DNA of 64,000 bases from Aequorivita viscosa (GTDB lineage: Bacteria; Bacteroidota; Bacteroidia; Flavobacteriales; Flavobacteriaceae): contig NZ_FNNS01000014.1 in the NCBI RefSeq assembly GCF_900106795.1, forward strand, positions 1-64,000, given 5' to 3'. The first letter of the stretch is position 1. Each line of letters starts with the position of its first letter. The notes beneath the pieces were generated by a model, which was not told the origin of the DNA, did not search any database, and saw only the letters and a program-made list of their open reading frames with translations. Shown in pieces: positions 57,001 through 64,000 of the stretch. Made by a program: the position numbers and the translations under genes.

Positions 57001-59702
57001 ATTTAATAAGGGTAATCGACAAACAATCCGGACACGCCACAGGAAGAGTTGCTTATTTCTATAAAAACTGGTGGCAACGTCCGAGCGATGGCGATGCTGA
57101 AAGTGCTAAAATGCTGGTGTTTTCATCAGATAAGGAAAAATATACAGTAGGCGAAAAAGCTTCCATTACGTTCCCTTCCGGAAGTGAAGGCAGAGCTTTG
57201 GTGAGTGTTGAAAACGGTACCGAAGTTTTGGAAACGCAGTGGATTGAAACCAAAAAAGGTGAAACTCAGGCTACCATTAAAATCAACAAGGAAATGGCAC
57301 CGAATATTTATGTGAACATTTCCTTACTCCAACCCCACAGCCAAACCAAAAATGATTTGCCGATGCGGCTTTACGGGGTGATTCCCCTCTCGGTAGAAGA
57401 TCCTTCCACCATTCTTCATCCAAAGATTACGATGCCTGAAGTATTAAAACCCGAGGAAAATTTCACCGTAAAAGTTTCAGAGGAGAATAAAAAGCCAATG
57501 ACCTACACCATTGCAGTGGTGGATGATGGTTTGTTGGATTTAACCCGCTTTAAAACCCCCGATATTCACGAAGCTTTTTACAGTCGCGAGGCACTCGGGG
57601 TTAAGACCTTTGATATGTTTGATTATGTAATTGGCGCCTATTCCGGCAGTGTGGATAATATTTACGCAATCGGGGGTGGCGATGAAGCTTTGGGGGCTAA
57701 AAACCGAAAGGCTGACCGATTTAAACCTGTGGTGAAATATCTCGGTCCGTTTGAACTCGCGGCTGGGAAAACGACAACCCATCAAATAATGATGCCTAAT
57801 TATGTAGGTTCTGTACGAACAATGGTCATTGCGGGCGATAACTCAAAAGGCGCTTATGGCAATGCAGAAAAAACAACACCCGTTCGCAAACCATTGATGG
57901 TGTTGGCTTCGCTTCCGCGGAAATTATCTCCAGGCGAAACTGTTACCCTTCCTGTCACTGTTTTCGCAATGGAAAATAAAGTGAAAAATGTTTCCATCAC
58001 TGTAAAAACAGGAGATGCCCTAAAACCTATAAATGGAACTTCAAAAACTGTTTCGTTTAGTTCTCCAGGAGAACAGATTGTTAATTTCGAATTCCAAGTT
58101 TTACCAACCCAGGAATTTCAAACAATTGAGGTTTTGGCTTCCGGAAATGGTGAAAGTGCTTCTTATAAAGTTGAAATCGACGTAGAAAACCCCAACCCGA
58201 TTTCGCAGAAATCCACAAATTATACTCTAGAAGCCAACTCTTCCCAAACCATCGATTTTGAAACTTTCGGTGTGCCGGGCAGCAATTCCGCTACATTAGA
58301 GTTTTCCACTTTACCTCCAATGGATTTTAGCAGACGGATGGAATTCTTGATCCATTATCCCTATGGCTGTTTGGAGCAGACCACTTCGGCAGCTTTTCCA
58401 CAGTTGTATTTGGCAGATGTTTTTGATATCACCTTCGACAAAAAGCAGCAAATGGAGAAAAACGTAAAAGCGGCAATCGAAAGAATGGGAAGATTCCAAA
58501 CCACCAATGGCGGACTTGCTTATTGGCCAGGCGAACGAGAAGCGGATGAATGGACGACCAATTACGCGGGTCATTTTATGCTGGAGGCCCAACAAAAAGG
58601 ATATGCTTTGCCAATTAGTTTTATGAGCAATTGGTTGCTTTATCAGCAAAACACGGCGCGACAATGGCGAAATTCTTATGCGGTTTACAATTCTAGTTTG
58701 GTACAGGCTTATAGGCTTTACACTTTAGCCTTGGCCGGAAAACCAGAACTGGCCGCGATGAACCGACTTCGCGAGAGCAAGGAACTCAGCAATGATGCCA
58801 AATGGAGATTGGCAGCGGCTTACGCCTTGGCGGGCAAGAAAAACGTTGCGGAACAGATTGCACAAACGGCAAATATCAATTTCGTTCCACAGAAATATGA
58901 CTATTACACTTACGGCTCCCCTTTTAGAAATAAAGCAATGGCCTTGGAAACTATGGTGCTTTTAGGGGATTCCAAACAGCGAGATTTAGCATTATCACTA
59001 GCCAAGGATTTATCATCAAAACGTTGGTACAGCACCCAAGAAACTGCTTATGCATTGATGTCTCTAGCAAAAATGGTTGAAAAGAGCGGAGGGAAAGAAA
59101 TGGAGCTCACCTTCACCAAAAATGGAAAAACCAAAGAGGTCAAAACCGATCGTGCCATTGCACAACGCGATCTTTCCTTTGTAATGGGCGGAAATTCCGT
59201 TACCGTTACCAATAAAAAAGGGAATTTAGTTTACGTTACGCTTTCACAAAGAGGTAAACTTCCTTTAGGAGATGAACTGGCCGAACAGCGAAACCTTTCT
59301 ATTAAATCGCAGTATTTGGATGGGACTGGAAAAGCTTTGGACGTTTCCAATCTACGTCAGGGAACAGAAATAATTGCAAAAGTCAGCATCACCAATACTT
59401 CCAATAGCAGCATAAATAATGTAGCGTTAGCGAAAATTTTTCCAAGTGGTTGGGAAATTGTAAACACCAGTTTTACGGAATTCGGCGGCGGTGCGACAGG
59501 AAAAGCTAGGTATACCGATATCCGCGATGACAGGGTAAATTTCTTCTTCGATTTGGATATAAATGAAACGCGGACTTTTACGGTTAAATTGAATGCATCT
59601 TATCTAGGTACTTATTATTTGCCGGGAACCCAGGTTGAAGGGATGTATGATAATAATTATTATGCACGGAATAAGGGAATGTGGGTGAAGGTCCAGTTAT
59701 GA
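54087..59702 (+). CDS. Bacterial alpha-2-macroglobulin family lipoprotein
   Basis: This 1871-residue lipoprotein (lipobox LLIFSCKDK) has the bacterial A2M layout: N-terminal Ig-like domain (YSVTVKLNKLYDDISKEYKT), MG domains (FTYTERGVYRPGDSIHLTF), a central bait-like region, and a thioester domain with CLEQ near residue 1427 (HYPYGCLEQTTSAAFPQ). It is expected to trap attacking proteases in the periplasm through the thioester. An acidic Tyr/Asp/Glu-rich insert lies near 455-480. A repeat-like segment is read in frame near residue 690. pbpC follows after 190 bp, the classic pairing of trap with peptidoglycan repair. Confidence 0.95.
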   Translation: MKIFHRLLILSLVLLIFSCKDKDKHSETDNLFKFKEYISYNTFGNKSITTDIKVGLARPLEQFEMSQELSVNEYLQISPKVDGKLVIENGNTLIFVPSKNLKPDTEYSVTVKLNKLYDDISKEYKTYTFSFRTIKPNFKVNLVKLQSYSKEWQYLEASVEASDFISIDKAKQLVSASQNGQNLKLKWPAEIADGQYFSFKIDSISRKMEDSEILIKWDGKAIGAENRGENTFKIPGQNNFTILNVSSTLAPQALLSINFSDPLMVNQDFSGLVNIENSQNLRYEVDGNVLNVYPPNRVIGNVKVTVFNGIKNTEGYKLKKDFSELVSFEQLKPAIRMISNGVILPNSSATPIYFEAVNLSKVDVRVIKIYENNVLQFLQSYNLNDNDTYDIRRVGRRIAKKTIDLKSDGLGDNGSWKAYAINLSEYFKSDPGAIYQLELSFKKDYTTYDCDEPISEEKNIDGSEDEYYDEDPYYAVDSSEDEEIREQRYWDNEIYRWRNYTYNWEQQDNPCHPAYYNDERVVTANILGSDLGLIVKKGNNRAYQFFATNLISAKPESGVKIKLFNYQKQLIETVTTNSDGSVLYDSSKNVAFAVAQKGNNFAYVKLEDGNALSMSNFDVSGKELQRGLKGFTYTERGVYRPGDSIHLTFVLNDNANPLPKNHPVTLSVTDARGKLVQRTVLNNTTKSSSPSSRGGAEGGGVSDNFYYFPIKTDESAPTGNWNATITVGGAQFSHTLKVATIKPNRLKIKLDFEDEILDATKPVKGTASALWLHGSPARDLNIDMTATLRASNSSFPKYPKFNFTDPIRTFDEVEIPVLDTKLSSEGSVAFSKNLEVGKNTPGMLKATFLTKVYEGGGDFSIDVFTKELAPFSYFVGLKSPEAREYGSYYTDENTSFDVVTVDAQGNPAGNRELEVKIFQIEWRWWWNRGADNLSSYENSTVHRPVQGFTVKTDGSGKGKFNVNIPDEEGGRYLIRVIDKQSGHATGRVAYFYKNWWQRPSDGDAESAKMLVFSSDKEKYTVGEKASITFPSGSEGRALVSVENGTEVLETQWIETKKGETQATIKINKEMAPNIYVNISLLQPHSQTKNDLPMRLYGVIPLSVEDPSTILHPKITMPEVLKPEENFTVKVSEENKKPMTYTIAVVDDGLLDLTRFKTPDIHEAFYSREALGVKTFDMFDYVIGAYSGSVDNIYAIGGGDEALGAKNRKADRFKPVVKYLGPFELAAGKTTTHQIMMPNYVGSVRTMVIAGDNSKGAYGNAEKTTPVRKPLMVLASLPRKLSPGETVTLPVTVFAMENKVKNVSITVKTGDALKPINGTSKTVSFSSPGEQIVNFEFQVLPTQEFQTIEVLASGNGESASYKVEIDVENPNPISQKSTNYTLEANSSQTIDFETFGVPGSNSATLEFSTLPPMDFSRRMEFLIHYPYGCLEQTTSAAFPQLYLADVFDITFDKKQQMEKNVKAAIERMGRFQTTNGGLAYWPGEREADEWTTNYAGHFMLEAQQKGYALPISFMSNWLLYQQNTARQWRNSYAVYNSSLVQAYRLYTLALAGKPELAAMNRLRESKELSNDAKWRLAAAYALAGKKNVAEQIAQTANINFVPQKYDYYTYGSPFRNKAMALETMVLLGDSKQRDLALSLAKDLSSKRWYSTQETAYALMSLAKMVEKSGGKEMELTFTKNGKTKEVKTDRAIAQRDLSFVMGGNSVTVTNKKGNLVYVTLSQRGKLPLGDELAEQRNLSIKSQYLDGTGKALDVSNLRQGTEIIAKVSITNTSNSSINNVALAKIFPSGWEIVNTSFTEFGGGATGKARYTDIRDDRVNFFFDLDINETRTFTVKLNASYLGTYYLPGTQVEGMYDNNYYARNKGMWVKVQL
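56148..56190. repeat. Intergenic-type repeat inside the macroglobulin gene
   Basis: The segment contains CCTCTCCTT and AAGGGGAGG (a hairpin with a G-T wobble), then GTGCCGAAGGCGGAGGGG. It is read as SSPSSRGGAEGGGV between a normal MG strand (VLNNTTK) and NFYYFPIKTDESAPTG. Composition and wording differ from the gene and resemble the intergenic repeat at 50868-50902. Confidence 0.6.
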
Positions 59703-59795
59703 GTATTTCAAGTTATGAGTTTGAGCAATTAAGGGCAGAAAAAAGGATTTTAAAATTTGCAAGGTTTTCCAAATGGGAAATCTTTGAACGAAATT

Positions 59796-59838
59796 CCTGC
59801 AAGGTGTTCCCCGCTTTTTCTGCGGGGCTCCTTGTAGG
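59796..59838. repeat. Long hairpin between the macroglobulin gene and pbpC
   Basis: CCTGCAAGG pairs with CCTTGTAGG, and CCCCGC with GCGGGG, around a T-rich loop. It lies in the 190-bp spacer. A 58-codon frame (59699-59872) overlapping the macroglobulin stop as ATGA runs through the hairpin; I do not treat it as a gene. The structure could weaken read-through into pbpC or be a dispersed repeat. Confidence 0.55.
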
Positions 59839-59893
59839 TCTTATTCCAATATTTATTCGTGCAAGTTCGTGACATTAGTGGTTACTCCAGAAA

Positions 59894-62251
59894 ATGAAAA
59901 AGATTATTCCCTTCCTCAAAACCCACAAAATAAAACTCGGCATTGCGTTGATTGTATTTTTATTTTGGCTTTTCTGTCTCCCTTCGCCATTATTCAATGT
60001 TCCCACCGCAACCGTTGCAGAAAGCAGCAACGGACAAATGCTGGGTGCACGGATTGCGGATGATGGGCAATGGCGGTTTCCGCAAATGGATTCGGTGCCC
60101 GAACGCTTTGAAAAATGTGTGCTCTACTTTGAGGACGAGCATTTTTATTGGCATCCTGGGTTTAATCCAGTTTCAATTTCAAAAGCGCTTTGGAATAATC
60201 TCACCACAGATTCCCGCCGTGGAGGAAGTACAATTACCCAACAAGTTATTCGCCTTTCCCGACAAAATAAAGGTCGAACGTATTTTGAAAAACTAATCGA
60301 AATCTTTCAAGCTACCCGTTTGGAGGCGGGCTATAGCAAAAAGTCAATTTTGAATTTATATTCGTCCTACGCACCTTTTGGTGGAAATGTGGTAGGGTTG
60401 GAAACTGCCTCTTGGCGGTATTTTGGAATTCCCACCAGTGAATTGAGCTGGGGGCAATCTGCAGCGCTAGCTGTCCTTCCCAATGCGCCTTCTTTGATAT
60501 TTCCAGGAAAAAACGAAACTATTCTAAAACAAAAAAGAGATGCGCTTTTATTGAAACTTTTTCAGAAGAATGTCATTGATGAAACTACTTTCGAACTCGC
60601 TTTGGAAGAAAATCTACCGGGAAAACCGCATGGGTTACCTGAATTCGCCCCTCATTTAACCGAAAAAATTCGAAAGGAACACCACGGCCAACGGATTAAG
60701 ACAACGATTGATTTTTCACTTCAAAATAAAGTGAATTATATTGTAAAAGAGCATCATTACATATTGGCTCAAAATCAGATACACAATCTCGCAGTTTTGG
60801 TGATGGACGTGAATACACGAGTGATTCTGGCTTATGTAGGCAATTCTCCAACTACCGCCGACCATCATAATTTTGTGGATATCATTGAAAAACCCAGGAA
60901 TACCGGGAGTATTTTAAAACCTTTCCTCTTTGCGTCGATGCTTGATGCGGGAGAAATCCTTCCAAATGTTTTAGTTGTGGATATTCCAACTTCGGTGAAT
61001 GGATATTCCCCAGAAAACTTCGACAAGAAATATAATGGCGCCGTACCCGCAAGTGTGGCATTGTCACGGTCATTAAATATTCCAGCCGTTAGGATGCTTC
61101 GCGAATTTGGATTTCAACGATTTTACAATATTCTGAAAAAGACCAATCAAAAAGCGATTGACAAACCTGCCGATTATTACGGGCTCGCGATGATCCTGGG
61201 TGGCGGAGAAAGCAGTTTGTGGGATATCACCAAAGCGTATGCGGGAATGGCTTCAACCCTTAATTTTTTCAATACTTCTTCAAGTGAATACAGGGAAAAC
61301 GAATTTGTGGAACCTGTTTATGTGAAAAATCACGCTGACATTCCCTTTGGAAAAGTTCAGCAAAAACCTTCGGTTTGGAATGCGGGTGCTATTTATGAAA
61401 CCTTTGATGCAATGCAGAAAGTGAATCGGCCAAATGGAGAAGAAAACTGGGAATTCTTTACCAGTAGCCAACCCATTGCCTGGAAAACAGGAACAAGTCA
61501 CGGATTTAAAGATTCTTGGGCCGTTGGGGTTACTCCAAAATATGCAATTGGCGTATGGGCAGGAAATGCATCAGGGGAAGGGCGACCGGGATTGACAGGG
61601 ATTCAAGCAGCTTCCCCGATATTATTTGATATTTTGAATATTTTACCTAAAAGTGGTTGGTTCGGAATTCCTTATGATGAACTGGCTGAAGTTGAAATCT
61701 GCGCTAAAAGTGGCCATTTGGCTGGATTATTTTGTGAGGAAACAAAAAAAGAATGGATTCCTATAAATGGAACTCGGACAGACGCCTGCCCGTATCATCA
61801 AACGATTTTCTTGAATGCTTCGGAAAATTATCGCGTCAATTCTTCCTGTTATCCGCTTTCAGAAATGGTTCAAAAGAATTGGTTTGTCTTACCTCCTGTC
61901 ATAGAATATTATTACGCCGCGCTTCATCCAGAATATAAATCCCTTCCTTCTTTTGCTCCAGATTGTTTGCGCGAAGGAGAAAACCTGATGGCTTTTATGT
62001 ATCCGAAGCGGAATGAAGCGGTACTTCTTCCGAAGAATTTCGATGAAAATATAAACGATGTCATTTTTAAAATCGCTCATCGTTTTCCAGAAACTACAGT
62101 TTATTGGTATTTGGATTCGCAATATATCGGCAGCACCCAAACCTTTCACGAGTTGGCGGTTTCTCCAAAACCTGGAAGCTATATTTTAACGGTAGTGGAT
62201 AGTGATGGGAATACGTTAAAAGAAAGAATTGAGATTGGACAAATTGAATAA
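59894..62251 (+). CDS. pbpC: Penicillin-binding protein 1C
   Basis: The 785-residue bifunctional enzyme has one N-terminal membrane helix and a GT51 glycosyltransferase (EDEHFYWHPGFN, RRGGSTITQQVIRLS). The transpeptidase has SILK (catalytic Ser, NTGSILKPF), SRSLN and KTGTSHGFKDSW. A C-terminal BiPBP_C beta domain, specific to PBP1C, ends the protein. It builds or repairs peptidoglycan in the periplasm. The gene is paired with the macroglobulin, as in many Gram-negative bacteria. The ATG at 59894 precedes the basic MKKIIPFLKTHKIK and the membrane helix. Confidence 0.96.
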   Translation: MKKIIPFLKTHKIKLGIALIVFLFWLFCLPSPLFNVPTATVAESSNGQMLGARIADDGQWRFPQMDSVPERFEKCVLYFEDEHFYWHPGFNPVSISKALWNNLTTDSRRGGSTITQQVIRLSRQNKGRTYFEKLIEIFQATRLEAGYSKKSILNLYSSYAPFGGNVVGLETASWRYFGIPTSELSWGQSAALAVLPNAPSLIFPGKNETILKQKRDALLLKLFQKNVIDETTFELALEENLPGKPHGLPEFAPHLTEKIRKEHHGQRIKTTIDFSLQNKVNYIVKEHHYILAQNQIHNLAVLVMDVNTRVILAYVGNSPTTADHHNFVDIIEKPRNTGSILKPFLFASMLDAGEILPNVLVVDIPTSVNGYSPENFDKKYNGAVPASVALSRSLNIPAVRMLREFGFQRFYNILKKTNQKAIDKPADYYGLAMILGGGESSLWDITKAYAGMASTLNFFNTSSSEYRENEFVEPVYVKNHADIPFGKVQQKPSVWNAGAIYETFDAMQKVNRPNGEENWEFFTSSQPIAWKTGTSHGFKDSWAVGVTPKYAIGVWAGNASGEGRPGLTGIQAASPILFDILNILPKSGWFGIPYDELAEVEICAKSGHLAGLFCEETKKEWIPINGTRTDACPYHQTIFLNASENYRVNSSCYPLSEMVQKNWFVLPPVIEYYYAALHPEYKSLPSFAPDCLREGENLMAFMYPKRNEAVLLPKNFDENINDVIFKIAHRFPETTVYWYLDSQYIGSTQTFHELAVSPKPGSYILTVVDSDGNTLKERIEIGQIE

Positions 62252-62256
62252 AAAGA

Positions 62257-62743
62257 CAAACGGCAATAGAACATAACTCCTTCACTCGGGTGCGCCCGAA
62301 ATCATGAACTTTATCTAACTTGACTTACGCCTAGTTAATTTGCGCATTAAAAAAAGATAGATTTTTAACAAAGTGTTTATATGGAAGGAATTTGGCTAAA
62401 GCCGGATCTGCATTCAGCATTTTACCCACGGGCTAAAGCACCGTGGTTATTCAAGATTGTATTTAAATAACCCAGTGCTTTAGCTCGGGGAAATTCAATG
62501 AAAATTCAAACGGCAATAGAGCGTAACTCCTTCACTCGGGTGCGCCCGAAATCATGAACTTTATCTAACTTGACTTACGCCTAGTTAATTTGCGCATTTA
62601 AAAAAGATAGATTTTTAACAAAGTGTTTATATGGAAGGAATTTGGCTAAAGCCGGATCTGCATTCAGCATTTTACCCACGGGCTAAAGCACCGTGGTTAT
62701 TCAAGGTTGTTCTTTAAATAACCCAGTGCTTTAGCTCGTGGAA
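62257..62743. repeat. Tandem duplication of about 250 bp after pbpC
   Basis: Copy one (62257-62492) and copy two (62507-62743) are offset by exactly 250 bp at their starts and are nearly identical. Each contains the hairpin TCGGG-TGCG-CCCGA, the arm GGAATTTGGCTAAAGCCG and a palindromic GGGCTAAAGCAC...GTGCTTTAGCTCG unit. Differences are a few substitutions and a 1-base indel, which suggests a recent duplication. Confidence 0.9.
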
Positions 62744-62778
62744 CTAACAAAAATGGACATCGGCTTTAGCCAAATTCC
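62637..62778. repeat. RAYT-type palindromic element with perfect 18-bp outer arms
   Basis: GGAATTTGGCTAAAGCCG (62637-62654) and CGGCTTTAGCCAAATTCC (62761-62778) are perfect inverted repeats. They enclose an inner hairpin with GCTAAAGCAC/GTGCTTTAGC and GGTTATT/AATAACC, the same words as the 189-bp units at 52574-53306. The first copy (arm at 62387-62404) lacks the right outer arm. Confidence 0.85.
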
Positions 62779-62810
62779 CTTCAAACCTTTCCGCAGCAAT
62801 CAGCTTTATT

Positions 62811-62850
62811 AAAAAAGAGGCTATCCCGTAACGGAAAAACCTCTTTTTTA
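62811..62850. terminator. Bidirectional terminator ahead of the delta-60 gene end
   Basis: AAAAAAGAGG pairs perfectly with CCTCTTTTTT over a 19-nt loop. It can serve the minus-strand delta-60 gene and any plus-strand read-through from pbpC. Confidence 0.7.
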
Positions 62851-62947
62851 TAGTTTGTAATCTTGAGGACTCATCAATTTCTTAGGAAAAATCATTCCTA
62901 AAAACTACGCTGTTTTATGTCCTAAGTCCTACCGTCCTAGGTTCTTT

Positions 62948-64000
62948 TTATTGTTTCACAAAACGAACCGTAGTCGATTGTGAATTCGAATTCAACTTCA
63001 CCAAATAAGTGCCTGAAGCTAAATTTGAAACATCAACTTGCCCTACTTTATGAATTTCCGAAGAAATTACTTTCTTGCCCAACATATCATAAATTTCCAA
63101 TTGGTATTTAGATGAAGCATCGTTCATTTCAATTGTCAATTGCTCGCGAACAGGGTTTGGATAAAGACGGAAGTCAGCATTTTTGAAATCATCAGTTCCC
63201 ACCGTATCTTCATTTAGGAAACGCGCAATCTCAAATTCAGAGCCACCGCCACCGTATGAATATCCTGCCAATATAATCTTGTCATCGGCCTGAAGCGCAA
63301 TTGCATACCCGTAATCTTCACGACCCATATTATCAAAACTCACCATGCCGTCGCCATTAAATGTTGAATCTAGGTTTCCATCGGTGTCAAATCTCACCAT
63401 AGCCATATCAATTATGCCGTGAAATATAGTATAACCCATCAAAATAGGCTTGTCGTCTGCCTGCAATACCAAGTCGTTGGCATAGTTTGCACCATCAACC
63501 AATCGAGCTGTAGCGACTCCAGAAGTTCCATAAGAAGCATCAAGGCTTCCATCGGTATTCAGTCTTGCAACAAATAAATCGTGTCTCTGGTCAAGATTGG
63601 CAATCCATTTATGCCCACCGATCAATATTTTTCCATCGCTTTGTATTGCGATACCTTCACCAAAGTCGTTCCAGTCGCCTACATTAAAAATCACTTTGCC
63701 ATCTGTTCCAAACGAATTGTCTGTTGAACCATCTGCATTAAGTCTTGCAGCGGCAACATGAAAGCGATTTTCGCTACCATTCAACGCAAATCCAGAGATT
63801 ACAATCTTTCCATCATCTTGAAGGGCAAGATCGTCTGCGTAACTAGTAGCGCCGTCGTAAGTAAGAACCGCCCAGCCATTCACGCCAAAAGTGGTGTCCA
63901 TACTACCATCAGTAGTGATTTTTGCCACGGCTAAATTATCATCTCTATAACCGACCATTAAAATTTTTCCATCATCCAAAAGAGCCATAGCTTCAGAGGC
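62948..64000 (-). CDS. Delta-60 repeat T9SS surface protein, N-terminus beyond the window
   Basis: The gene is open at the right edge; about 350 C-terminal residues are visible. They contain repeats of the delta-60 kind, each of about 50-60 residues (LQDDGKIVISGFALNGSE, LNADGSTDNSFGTDGKVIF, IQSDGKILIGGH, LNTDGSLDASYGTSGVATA). The end is a Por sorting domain (NADFRLYPNPVREQLTIEMND to the FVKQ end). It should be exported by type IX secretion, its repeats probably forming a beta-propeller. Function unknown; the true start is outside the window. Confidence 0.85.
   Translation of the reverse strand, partial: ASEAMALLDDGKILMVGYRDDNLAVAKITTDGSMDTTFGVNGWAVLTYDGATSYADDLALQDDGKIVISGFALNGSENRFHVAAARLNADGSTDNSFGTDGKVIFNVGDWNDFGEGIAIQSDGKILIGGHKWIANLDQRHDLFVARLNTDGSLDASYGTSGVATARLVDGANYANDLVLQADDKPILMGYTIFHGIIDMAMVRFDTDGNLDSTFNGDGMVSFDNMGREDYGYAIALQADDKIILAGYSYGGGGSEFEIARFLNEDTVGTDDFKNADFRLYPNPVREQLTIEMNDASSKYQLEIYDMLGKKVISSEIHKVGQVDVSNLASGTYLVKLNSNSQSTTVRFVKQ

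Noticed and set aside
56750-57785. Minus-strand frames inside the macroglobulin gene
   Set aside because: They are antisense to a continuous 1871-codon frame with clear domains.
59699-59872. 58-codon frame overlapping the macroglobulin stop as ATGA
   Set aside because: It runs through a strong hairpin (59796-59838) and has no family resemblance. The ATGA overlap alone is not enough to call a gene; noted as a finding instead.

Overview
The window reads as a stretch of chromosome from a marine- or soil-type member of the Flavobacteriaceae (phylum Bacteroidota). The support is low GC, TTTG-N19/20-TAnnTTTG promoters in place of sigma70 boxes, type IX secretion (Por) C-terminal sorting domains on secreted proteins, a type B SdhCAB, an extended flavobacterial L21, and best-fit families throughout. 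The genus cannot be fixed from the sequence; Aequorivita-like is a guess only. No rRNA, tRNA or CRISPR array was seen.

Layout. 0.2-12.4 kb holds information processing and repair: tex, metG, an S66 LD-carboxypeptidase, a YraN-type nuclease, a membrane-anchored XRE regulator, mfd and a flavin disulfide reductase. 12.4-19.5 kb holds a TspO-like membrane protein and, on the minus strand, the ligase-associated DNA damage response cluster: MBL exonuclease, ATP-dependent ligase, Lhr-type DEXH helicase and PdeM phosphoesterase. A small GIY-YIG nuclease gene sits inside this cluster and overlaps the helicase start by 4 bp. 19.6-32.1 kb has a TerB protein, dgt, a secreted M36 protease, dxs, a TadA-type deaminase, small envelope proteins, aspS and a secreted GLUG-repeat protein. 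32.4-43.2 kb has a paired M16 peptidase operon, rplU-rpmA, a transglutaminase-like protein, the sdhCAB operon and a methyltransferase. 43.2-51.4 kb has a very large outer-membrane protein, exodeoxyribonuclease III, an IS110-family element, an ALDH7-type dehydrogenase and 3-hydroxyanthranilate dioxygenase.

51.5-64 kb is the accessory-looking part. A lipoprotein isoaspartyl peptidase is followed by four copies of a 189-bp repeat in exact tandem, then a REP-associated (RAYT, Y1/HUH) transposase, then a fifth diverged repeat. Next come a very large alpha-2-macroglobulin lipoprotein and penicillin-binding protein 1C, then a 250-bp tandem duplication carrying related palindromic elements, and finally the end of a truncated delta-60 repeat T9SS protein.

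The most interesting system is the RAYT with its repeat family. The arms GCTAAAGC/GCTTTAGC and GGTTATTC/AATAACC recur in all seven units, and paired changes preserve pairing in the unit right of the transposase. Other points worth following are the GIY-YIG gene in the repair operon, the structured flank of the IS110 transposase (candidate guide/bridge RNA), and an intergenic-type repeat carried in frame inside the alpha-2-macroglobulin gene.
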